A stretch of DNA of 64,000 nucleotides from Diacronema lutheri (lineage: Eukaryota; Haptophyta; Pavlovophyceae; Pavlovales; Pavlovaceae). The notes under the pieces are model-generated. The model saw only the letters and a list, made by a program, of their open reading frames with translations, made no database searches and was not told where the DNA came from. Numbering within the stretch: the first letter of the stretch is position 1; each line of letters starts with the position of its first letter. Location of the stretch: NCBI GenBank assembly GCA_019448385.1, contig JAGTXO010000002.1:1798001-1862000 (forward strand), read 5' to 3'. A program made the translations under genes and the position numbers. Positions 32,201-43,100 of this stretch are shown here, piece by piece.

Positions 32201-35200
32201 GCACGTCGAGCCAGCCCTCGTGCCAGTCGGCCGTGCTGGGGGCGACGCGAATCGACTGCGGGAGCTCGACGCCAAAGCCGGCGAGGCGCACGATGTGCGC
32301 GACGATGACGCTCGAAATGGCGGGGGCGCTCGACGGGTCGCCCGCTGCAGCGAGCACCGCCCCGCCCCAGTGCTCACGCGTGACGCAATCCGCGTCCTCG
32401 ACGTGCACGTGCGCCACGCTCGCGCCGAGCTGGTGCAGCAACGCGCAGATGTCGGCGTCGACCGTCCTCTCCTCCTCGGCCGCCTCGGCCGTGCCGCGGG
32501 CGGCGGCGTCGCCTGCCGGCTGCCCGAGGTACGCGATCGCCCGCTCGACGGCCGCGCGCTCCGCACGCGCTGCGCTGTCGATCGCCGCATTGCCGACGGG
32601 CGCGCGCAGCGCCGCGATCGCGTCTTGCAACGCCGTCGCGTCGCCCGTCGCCGCCGCCGCCGTCACCGCCGCCGCGCTCGCGGTGCCGTGCGCGACGGCG
32701 TGCAGCGCGGCGGCGCGCGCGGCGGGGATGCGCCCGTCCAGCGCGAGCACGAGCGGCGGCCCGGCCGGCGTCTGCTGCCGCCGGTGCCGCCGGCTCGCAG
32801 CCGGGTGGTCGGCGCGCGCGCGCTCGAGCCGCGCGCGCCGCTCGACGACGCGCGCCCAGAAGGCCTGCACCCTCGGCTGCGCGAATGCAAGCCAGCCGGC
32901 GCCGCGCGTCACGACGTGCACGACGATCCGGTCCTCGTGCCTGAGGTACTGCACGTAGAGCGCTTTGCTCACGCCGAGGACGTGCATGCCGAGCTGCAGC
33001 TGATCGCGGTGCGGCTGCGGCGGCCCGTCCTCGTGCGCCGTGGCGCCCGCCTTGGTGAGCGTCTTCACCTCGACGAGGACCTGCTCGTTGTTTTCGGGGA
33101 GGATGGCGAGCCCGTCCGGCGAGAAGGCGAACGGCGCGCTCTTGTCGTGCGGGTCCGCACGCACCATCGGCAGGTTGCACACGACGGTGATGCCGTACGC
33201 GGCCGCCAGCTTGCGCAGCGCGACGGCCTCGCCGAGGATGCCCGCGGTCGTCGCCTTGGTCCGCACCTCGCGCCGCCGCCGGTGCACGTACTCGTCGGTG
33301 AGCGTCTCGTGCGCGACGCCGGCGTTGTCGTTCACGACGTCGCCAACCTTGCTGCCCGTGACCTCCTCCCATCGCTCGTCGTGCCAGCGCGGGCTGCGCT
33401 GCGCGGGCGCGCCCGCGCCGACGGCGTCGAGCACGCGGCGCAGCGCTGTGCCGTCGGGCGCAGCAGGCACGCGCGCGCGGTCCTGGGCCTCGCGAGCGTC
33501 GAGGACGCGGCCCGTAGTGGAATCTTGGGGTAGGTCGAGCTTGCTCGCCTCGCCGTAGCGGCTCTCCAGCTGGCGCGGTGCGTCGGCAGGGCCGCCGTCC
33601 GTGCGCGCACCCGACGCGCCCGCCAGTGCACGCGGCGCAGCGTCCGAGGCGCCCGCCGCGCCCGCGCCGCCGCCAATCGCGCCAGCGCACGCGCGCGCCG
33701 CGACCTGCGGACGGCCAGCCGCAGGGACCTCGTCCGCTCGGCCGGCCGCTGCGTCGGCCGTCCGCTTGGCCACCTCGCGCACGTCTCCGAGCGCGAGCGT
33801 GGCTGGCGCCGTCCAGCTCCCGTTGCGTTTGTCCCAACATTTGAGCAGCCCGCCAAGGAAGGGCGTGCCCGTCGGGCGGTCCTCGGGCACCTCCGCCAGG
33901 ATCGCGTCGACGCGCAGCGCGGCCGCCACATCGCAGAACGCGCGCGCGGCGCGCGCCATCCGCTCGGCGCGCGCGCCGCCGTCGTCCGCCGCGCGGCGGA
34001 TGGCGTGGCTTACGTGCGCGACGCGGAGCGAGACGACGGCGTGCGCCGGCGCGTCGGCGCCCGTGCCGAGCGTGTGCCGCCGGATGGCCAGCTGCCCATC
34101 GCCCATGCGCGGCGGCAGCGACGCGCACGCCGCGACGGTCGTCGTGCCGGCCGCGCTGTCGCACAGCCAGCTCGCCTCGCCGCCGCCCGCAAACTCAAAG
34201 GTCGCGAAGCCCTCGCGGCCGAAAAGCGCGACGAAGTGGTCGAGCACCGCCTTGTTGATCGCGCGCGCCGCCGGCCGCGTCGATGCGCCGCGGGCAGCGC
34301 CACCCGCCGCGCCGCGCGCATCGCTGCACGTCGCAGGGCAGGTGCAGCCGGACGCGCGCACGCCGTCCGACCGCGTCCGCGGCAGCTCGAGCTCGCGCAC
34401 CTTGGGGCAGAACCAGAGCGGGTTGGACGCCTCGAGGCACAGCACGACGAGCCGCCCGTCCGTGCCGGCCAGCGCGCGCGCGTCGCGCAGCAGCTCGACG
34501 GCGAGCTCGGACGTCGCCGCGTGCACCGCCGGCTCGCCCGTCGCGCGGTCGGGCGGGAAGAGGCCGCCGCCGACGAGCGGGCTGGGGCAGCGGCCGAGCA
34601 TCACGAGAAGCGGCGGCGGCGGCGTCTGCGGCGCCTGCTGCCCGACCGCAGCCGCCGTCAGCCCGGCCAGGTCGGAGCTCGTGCGGAGGGCCTTGAGCGC
34701 GACGCGCGAGCCGGTGCCCGCCTGCTCGGAAAACGTGGCGAGCATGGCGCACGTGCTCGCCCTCGCGCCGCACTGCCAGCTGACGCGCGCGAGGAGGCCT
34801 TCCAGCGTGTCGTTTTCGCGCGGCCGCGTGACCGCGTCGAGCGCCGCCGGGCCGAGCTGGAGGCTGCCGGGCGTGACGCACAGCACCGCCTCGTGGTAGG
34901 CGCGCAGCAGCTCCCTCGGCAGCTGCTCGGCGGGCGTCGCCGCCTGCCCGCCCACCCACCGTGCACCGTGGCCGCCGTCGCCCGCGCCCGCGAGCCGGAC
35001 CGCCGGCCCGCCCGTGATCGCCGAGGTCGGTGGCGTGCCGAGCGCGTCGACGAGCGCGCGCACGGGCGCGACACGCCTGCGCGCAGCGTCCGCGCCGACG
35101 GCGAGCGCGGCGATCTGAGCGCCGTCCCATGCGCGCTCCCTCGCGTCGTCCCGCGCGGCCGCCGGCGCGGCGCCCGGCCGCGCGCCGGGCGGCACCGCGC

Positions 35201-37104
35201 ACGCCGCCGCGACGACCTCCGCGCGCGCGCCGGCGGCGTCGGGCGCGTGCAGCTGCGCGAGCGCGCCAAAGAGCGCGGCGGCCGAGCGGTAGCGGCCGTG
35301 CGCCGCGACGAGCGCGTAGAGCACGCGCAGCGCGGCCACGCCCGCCTGGTCGGGCGCGTCGCCAGCGATTTGCTCGACCTCCCACGTGCGCGTGGGCGGC
35401 GGGCTGCCGTCGGCCGGGTCCGGACGCAGCGCCCACGCGCGCTCGACGATCGCGTTGAACACGCCGTGCGCGGCGCCCTCGTCAAACTCGGCGGCGCCCG
35501 CCGCGTGCGCGCACCACCCGTGCACGCGCGACGTGGGCGCGTCCACGGCGCGCTGCACGACGAGCACCGCCGGCCGGTCGACGCAGCCGAGGCTCACCGC
35601 CGCGTGCTTGCCCTCGAGCAGCGCCGCCGCCGCAGCCTCGACCAAGGCGTCATCAGGCGCGTCGCCGACGACGACGGCACAGCCGTCGCCGTACTCGGCC
35701 TGCATCGCGGCGACGCACGACGCGACAAAGTCGCCGCCCGCGGCCGCCGCGTGTCGCGCCGCCAGCATCCGGCGCGCGATGGCAAGCCAGACGTACTCGG
35801 CCGGCGCGCGCGCGGCGCGCGCGCGAGGCGCGCCGGCCGCGCCGCGTGCGCCCGCGCGTGCGCCTCCAGCGGCCGCAACGGCCGAGGCGGCTGGAGCGGC
35901 GGTGAGCGTGCGCCGCGCGCGCTTCGCCGGCCGCGTGATGGGCGATGCACCCGCCGTCGCACCGCCCGCAGCAGCCGGTGCGGCCGCCACAGCGCCCGCC
36001 GCGACGCCACTCGTCACGACGCCCGTGGCGGGCGGCGCGGCGTCGGACGCGGCCGCCTCGACGGGCGTCGCGCAACTACCGCCAGCGGTCGCGGACGCGC
36101 CCGGCGACGCGTCGGCGAGGAGGTGGCGCAGCACGCCGCGCGCGAGCGCGACTCGCACGGCGAGCGTCAGCGCGCGCAGGCGGTCGGAAGGCGAGGCGTC
36201 GCGCTCGGCGTCGGCGGACGTGGCGGCAGCAGGCGGGGCGGCGGGCGGCGCGGCGGCGGACTGGGCGGCCGCCGGCGCAACCTCGTCGGCCTTGGCCAGC
36301 CAGACGAGCCCGGCGACTGCGAGCACGACGCTGTACGCGACGACATCGTCACCCGCAACGCGCGCCAGCCGGGCGTGGGCGTCGGCCTCGGACACGGCGA
36401 CGCGGAAGAGCACGTCGTCGCGGGCAGCTTGCTCGGCAAACTGACGCAGCTGCTTGGCCATCGTCACGCCGGCGACGCACGCCTCGCCCGCCTCTGCCTC
36501 GACCTGCTCGTCCTGGCCGATGGCGGACGCGCTGGCCTCGGCGCCAGCGTCGAGTGTCCGGCGGCGCTCGAGGGCGAAGCCACGCACACAGACGCGCTGG
36601 AGGCCGCCGAGCGCGCCCGCCTTCTCGTGCAGCGCGCACGACAGCTCGACCACCGAGTCCACGCGCCTCGCGGCGGCGCCCCCCCGCTCGCCGCGCGTGG
36701 CCGCGCGCACGACGAACACCGTGAATTGCGCGCGCTTCGCCGCGCGCGCCGACGCGCACGCGTGCTTCAGGAGCCGGCAAAGCGCGGGCCTTTGCGCCGC
36801 TGCGCCCCGCGTGCACAGCAGCAGTTGGCCGCGCTCGTCGCCCAGCTCCTGCTCGACGGCGGCCTCGAGCGCGTCGTCCGTCAAATCGCCGTGCTCCGTC
36901 GAGGCGAGCGCGCGCGCAGCCGCGAGCGCCAGCTCGCCTGCGCCCGCGCGCCGCCGGCGGCGCGCACCGGCGGGCGCGTGCGGCGCCGACGCGTGTGACG
37001 ACGCCGCCGCGTCCGCGCGCGCACACGCGGCGCGCAACGCCTCACGCGCCGAGGCGGCCGCGCGCGCCCTGGGCGCGAGCTTCAAGAACGTGCGCGCGGC
37101 GGTG

Positions 37105-37176
<72 letters not shown>

Positions 37177-40100
37177 TCGCCCGCGTCGCCGGCCGGCGGC
37201 GGCGGTGGCGGCGGTGGCGGCGCGGCCACGGCGGCGGCAGCAGCGGCGGCGGCGGCGGTGGCGGCGGCGGCGGCGCCCAGCGCGGGCGGCGGCGGCGTGG
37301 CGGCGGCGGTGGCGGCGGCGGTGACGCCAGCGGCGGCCTTGGCGCCGCGCGTCTGCGGCGGCGTTTCGGCGCCATCGGGGCTGCCCCCGCCGCGCACCGC
37401 GCTCGTGACCGCGCAGACGCCGCCCGGCGCACGATCGCTGGCCGCGCCGGTCAGCGCGACGCGGAGGCGCTCGCCGACAGCGTACATGTCCGCCACGCTG
37501 AACGTGCGCGGCGCGGACGAGCAGCCCGCCGCGGCGAGCGCGTCGTTGAGCGCGCCCACTATCGCGAGGCCGCACGTCGCGCCACGCTGCGCCGCCTCGT
37601 TGAGCAGCAGCGCGCGGCGCACGCGCGAAATGTCGAGACCCGCCGCGTGCAGCGTGGCAGTTATCGCCTTGGCGAGCATGAGCGCCTGCCTGCAGGGCGA
37701 CGCGAGCGTGTCGACGAGCACCGCGTCGTAGCGATGCTCGCCCGCGCGCGCGACGCGCACAAGGCGCAACGCGGTGAAATGGCCGGAGGCGAGCTGCGCG
37801 CCGTCGTCACCGCCCGCGCCGCCGCGCTCGTCCGACGGGCTCCACACGCCGATGACAGCCTGCGTTGTCGCCTCGCTGCGCAGGCGGTGCAGCAGCGCGG
37901 CGCGCTCGGCGTCGTCCTGAAACACCGCGGGTTGCGCGGCGAGCGGCACGTGGCAGACATGCCCGCCGCCGGCCTGCCCGTGCACGCGCAGCACGACCTC
38001 GCAGCACGCGTCGACGGTTGAGGCGAGCATGTCGCCGCTGGCGATGCGCTCCACCTCTGCCTGCGGGAGGCCGGCGCTCGCGGCGGCGGCGGCCAGCCGG
38101 CGCGCAGCCGCGTCGCCCGCCCACGCAAGCAGCGCCGAGTTGGCGGGTTGGAGGGGAAGCTCAAGGGCGGCTGGTTCGGTGGCGGTAGCCTCGTTGGCAA
38201 CGGGCACGTTGGCGGTGCGCGCGTTGGCGGCGGGCGCGGCGGCGATGGCTGGTGGGGCGGAAGACGCGCCCGCGGCGGCGGGCGCGGACGCGGCAGCGGC
38301 AGCGGCTAGTGGGGCGGGGAAAACGCCGTCGGTGGCAGGCGCGGAGGCGAATGCAGGAGCAACTAGTGGGGCGGGAAAATCGGCGGCAGGCGCGAAGGCG
38401 GATGCAGCAGCGGCTAGTGCGGCGGGGAAAACACCGTCGGCGGCAGGCGCGAAGGCGGATGCAGGAGCGCCCAGCGGGGCGCAGAAAACACCGTCGGCGG
38501 CAGGCGCGAAGGCGACAGCAGCAGCGGCCAGTGGAGCGGAGGCGCAGGGCCACGCGCGCGCCAGCCGTGCAAGCCCAAGCCGCGCGCGAGCGACGCACGC
38601 GCCGATGGCCGAGGCGGCGGCGCAGGCCACGACGTGGCCTGGCACCGGTGTGGCCAGCCGCTCGCGGGTGTGCACGTCGAGCCGCGCCCCACGCCAAGAG
38701 CGGCGGCGCGCTGAACGGAGGCGCGCGACCCCGATCGATCCGCCCGCGCACGCGCGCGCCGGCTCAGTGTGGCCAACGCGCGCCGCTATGCAAGGCGCGC
38801 GCGCGATAACGGCGGCTGTCGGCCGTGGCGTGCGCGTGGCGGCGCCGCGGCGACGGGCGCGGCACACGAGCCGCTCGGGCGCGCCGCCGCCGCGCGGCAC
38901 GATGTCGAGCAGCACGGTCACGCCGCGCGCGCGCGCGACCGCCGTGCACGCGAGCCGCACGGGCAGCGGCGGCCCGTCCGGGCGCGCGAGCGCCGCCACC
39001 TCGGCGTCGGTGAGGCTGTGCAGCTCGCGGCGCGCGCGCGCGAACGCGGCGATGTCCGCGCGCAGCTCCGCGTCCGTGCCGAGCGCGGCACGCGCGTGCA
39101 CGGGGAGCGACGCGCGCAGCGCGTGGAGCACGCCGCCGCGCGCGCCGCGCGGCGCCGGCGCGCGCTCGCGCTCAGCGCGCGCGGCGCGCGTGAGCTCGCG
39201 CACCGCGCGCGCGAGATTGCGCCGCGCGGCCGCGACGGGAGGGCTAGGTGCGCGCGCGCGCCGGTTGTAGCGCGGCCGCGCCGAGTCGAGGGGCGGCGGA
39301 CGCGGTGCGTACGCCGCGGCGCGGCCCGCGCGCCAAAAGGCCGGCGGCGGGCGCAGCTCCGTCGCGTCGACCGCGGCCGCGAGCGCGCCGAGCGCGGCGT
39401 CGCTGTCGCCCGCCGCGTCGGCCGCGTCGACGAGCACGAAGAGCGCGCCGAGCGCGCGCGACGCGGCCGCCTGCGCGGCGGTGGGGCGGGCGCAGGCAGC
39501 GACGCATGCGGCCGCCATGCCGCGCGCCGCGGCGAACGCCGGTGACGTGACGGCCGCGCCGATGGCAACGGCGGCGGCGGCGACGGTGGAGGCGGCAGCG
39601 CCGGCGATGGAGGTGGCAGCGGCGGCGGCGCTTGCCATCGCGCGGCGCGCGAGACGCGAGGCGCCACCGACCGCCGCCGCCGCAGCGCGCGCTGCGCGCG
39701 CGCCGGTGGCGCGCATCGTCGCCGCGCCAGGCGCCGCCGCGCCGACGCCGCCGGCGCCCGCGCCGTCGCCGCTCTCGGCCGTGCAGGGCTCCGATGGCGA
39801 ACCCGGCGTGCGCTGGCGCGTGATGCGCGCGCCGAGGCGCGCGCTCCGCGCCGCGCGGCCGGCGACGTCGAGGAAGCGCCGTGCGCGCGCCGCGCGCAGG
39901 CCACGCGCGCGCGGCGGCGCACCGACAGGCGCCGAGCGCCGCGGCGCGCACGCCGGCGCGTCGCTGTCGGGTTGCGCAGCGCGCGCGCGGGAACTCGGCG
40001 CGGCGTGTGCGGGCGGCGGGCGCGCGCCCGCGCGGCGCAGAGGCGGGAGGCGCCGGCCGCAGACGAGGCGTGTGCGCAACCAGGACGGCGAGGGCCGCAG

Positions 40101-43100
40101 GGCGCCGTCGACGTCGCGCATCGGCGGGCCGCGAGCGCGCCGCGCAGCCGTGCGGCGCGCGCGAGGCGCTCGGCGGCGCGCGCGCCGCACGGCGCGCGCG
40201 GCGGCGCGCACGCCAGCGACGGCTGCGGCCACGCCGCGCGCCAACACGGCCGCGGCGTGCGCCATCGCACCGAGCACGGCGCGTGGCGCGCCGAGCAAGC
40301 GCAGCAAGCGCGACGCCGTCGCGCGCGCCGGCGCACCGTGTGCAGGGGCCTCGCCAGCGCCAGCACCGACGCCGCCATCGCCGCAGCCGCAGGTGGCGTC
40401 GCCGCCGCCGCAGGCGTCGCGACGGACGCCGCCGCCGCCGAAACAATCGCCGCACACGTCGCCGCCGACGTTGCCACCCCAGCCGCCGTTGCGTGCGCAG
40501 GTGGCTGCGGCGCGTGCGTGCGGGAGGCGTGCCGTGCGGCGCGCATCACACGGGCTGCGCGACGCGAGCGACGCCGCCGGGGTCCCCGCTGCGCCAGGCG
40601 CGCCGTGCGCGCCAGCCTCGCCGGCCTCGCCGGCGCGCGGTCGCGCGCTCGCCTCGACGTGGCCGCCTCCGCCGCCATCGCCGCCGTCGAACCGGGCGGC
40701 GGAGGGCTGCCGCTCGAACCGCTCGTCGGCGTCGGCCGCCACCGCCGCCTCGCGCTCCGCCGCCGCGGCGGCCGCACGGCGCGCGTGGCGGAGCGCGCGG
40801 CCGCCGTCCGCTGCGCGGCGTGGCGGCGCGGGCGCCGCCTTCGGCGCGCGCGGCCCCTCGGCGCGCTCGCGGAGCACGGCGAGCGGCGTGCCCGTGGCGA
40901 CGCTCGTGCAGACGCGCCGCAAGGCGGCGCTTACGCACGCGTGGACGACGCGCGCCGTCCGCTTGTCGGCGGCGCGCGCGGCGCGGCGCGCGGCCTTGGC
41001 GGCGGCCTTTTTGGCGCGCCTCCGCTCCGCCTGCTCCGACAGCGCGCGCGCCTGGCGCTCGGCTGCGAGCGCGTCCTCGGGCGAAACGGTCGGCCTCGGC
41101 GGCCGCGCGCGCGCGCTGCGACGCTGCGCGCTGCGGCGGTCGGACGGCGGCTGCCGCGGCGGCGAGGACGGCGAGCGCGAGCTCGGCGTGGGCGACCAAT
41201 CGCCGCTGACGGTTGCGAGCGGCGCAAACGGGTTGTCGTCCCCGCGCCCCGCGGCGTGCGACAGTGCACGCGGCGTCGGGCGCCGGCCGACCGCTGGCGG
41301 GCCCCACTCGGACGGCGGCTCCGAGGGCGAGCGCGCCGTCGGCGCCGCGCGTTGCGCGGCCGGCGGCGCCTCCCGGTCCAGCGCCGCCTGCTCTCTCGCC
41401 GCGGCCTGCTCGTCACCCTCCGGCACGCCACGCGGCGCGAGCACCGCGGTGGCGCAGCGCGTCGCGTTGAGCAACGCCGCCTCCATCTGCCGCACGCTGG
41501 CCTTGGCGCACGCCACACCCTGTCTCGCCCGGCGCAGCGCCTCGTGCGCGCGGCGCACATCCGCGTCGGCATCTTCGCGCATGCCAAAGTGCGCCTGTTG
41601 CAGCCGCAGGTCCGCAGGGCGCCCCTGCGCGCGAGGGGCACGGGCGCGGCGGCGCGCGGGTGACGGAGCTGGCGCGCCGCTCTGCGCTGCGCGCACGCCA
41701 ATCGACGAGCGCGCGCGCGGCGGGGCGCGCGCGCGCGCGCGCGCGCGCGCTGCCTACCCAGCCGCCGGCCGGCTCGCGCGAGCGCGCCAGCTGCTCCGCC
41801 GCCTCGGCGTCGAGCACGCGCTGCTGCGCCTCCTCCTCGCCCAGTGCAGCGAGGTGCAGCCGGCGGGCTGCCTTGCGGCAGTTGCCCTCCGCCTTGCCCA
41901 CGGCCTTGCGCGCCGCGTCGACGGGGTCGTCGTTGGCTCTGGCGCGCCTGCGCTTGCCCTTGTCGGCGGGCGGCGGCTCGGCGCGCTGCGGCGCGCCGAG
42001 CGCGTCGTCGGCTCCGCACGCGGCCGCCCGCGGGCGGCGGGCCCCAAAGAGCGCACCGGTCGCCGTGCGCGCCGCGCAAGCAACGACCAGCGCTGACATG
42101 CCGGCGAAGACCGCACCGCCCAGCGCCACGGTTGCCACGATGCGCAGCGTCCCGTGCGCAGGCCGCGCTGCCTCCGCCGCTTTGGCGGCCTCGCGCGCGC
42201 GCGCATCGGCGGCTCTCATCTCGTGCAGCAGCCCGGCCGCGCCGCTCGCGCCGTCGCGGCCGCGCGCGAGCTCGCACAGCACCGCCGCCGCGCGCCGCGT
42301 GGGCTCGCGCGCGAGCAGCTGCGCGCCGCCGTCGGGGCGCAGCTTCTCAACGAACTCGACAAACGTCGCGTCGCGCCAGAGGGACATGCGGTAGGCCCTG
42401 TGCACCGCCCCCTCGTGCTCGCGCATCCGCCGTGCCGCCCGCCTGCCGTCGCGCGCGTGCGCGTGCGCGGCCGCGTCGACTCCCGCGACGCCGCGCTGCG
42501 CGTCGCGCGCGGCCGACGACGGCGCCGCCGCGCTGCCCGCCAAGGGCGCCGCAGCGGCGACGCGCGCGTGCGGAGCGACGGGATCGCCGGCGGCCGGCGG
42601 CTCGGCGCGCTGCGGCGTGCCGTTTGCTCCGCGCGCGGCCGTCCCGGGGGAGATGGCCGCGATGGCGCCGCCAGCCGCGCCGCGCGCCAGCCACGCGCAT
42701 AGGCTGCCGACGAGCTCGCCGAGACCCCCGACGGTCGCCGCGGCGGCGAGTGCGCCGGGCTTGCCGGCCGACAGCGGCTCGCGAGCGTCGTCGTCGCAGC
42801 CGCCGGCACCCGTCTTGGCGAGTGCGTCGCGCTCGCCCTCGACGCCCGCCACGACCGCCGCCCCTCCGTCGTCCGCCGCGCCGGCCGCGCGCGCGGCCGG
42901 GCGCAGAGGAGGCGTGCCGGTGCAGCCGTCGCCGCTCGTCTTCGCCGTTTCCTCCACCTTGGTCGCTTCGTCGCCACCTGCGCCATCTCCGACGCCGGGG
43001 CCCTTGGTCACGCTTGCCGCCATGCGCGCCGTGCCCGCCGGCCAGCCCGCCGACTGCTCGAGCGCGGCGGCGAGCGGCGCGACGCGCGCCGACTCGGGCG

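Noticed and set aside
28374-33533. Very long plus-strand open frame (over 1,700 codons) opposite the giant gene
   Set aside because: Arg/Ala/Gly-rich with no domain. At this GC content stop codons are rare on both strands, and the YqaJ, chromodomain and Fanzor motifs lie on the minus strand.
34005-36998. Long plus-strand open frame of about 1,000 codons
   Set aside because: Same shadow effect; composition is low-complexity and antisense to the supported frame.
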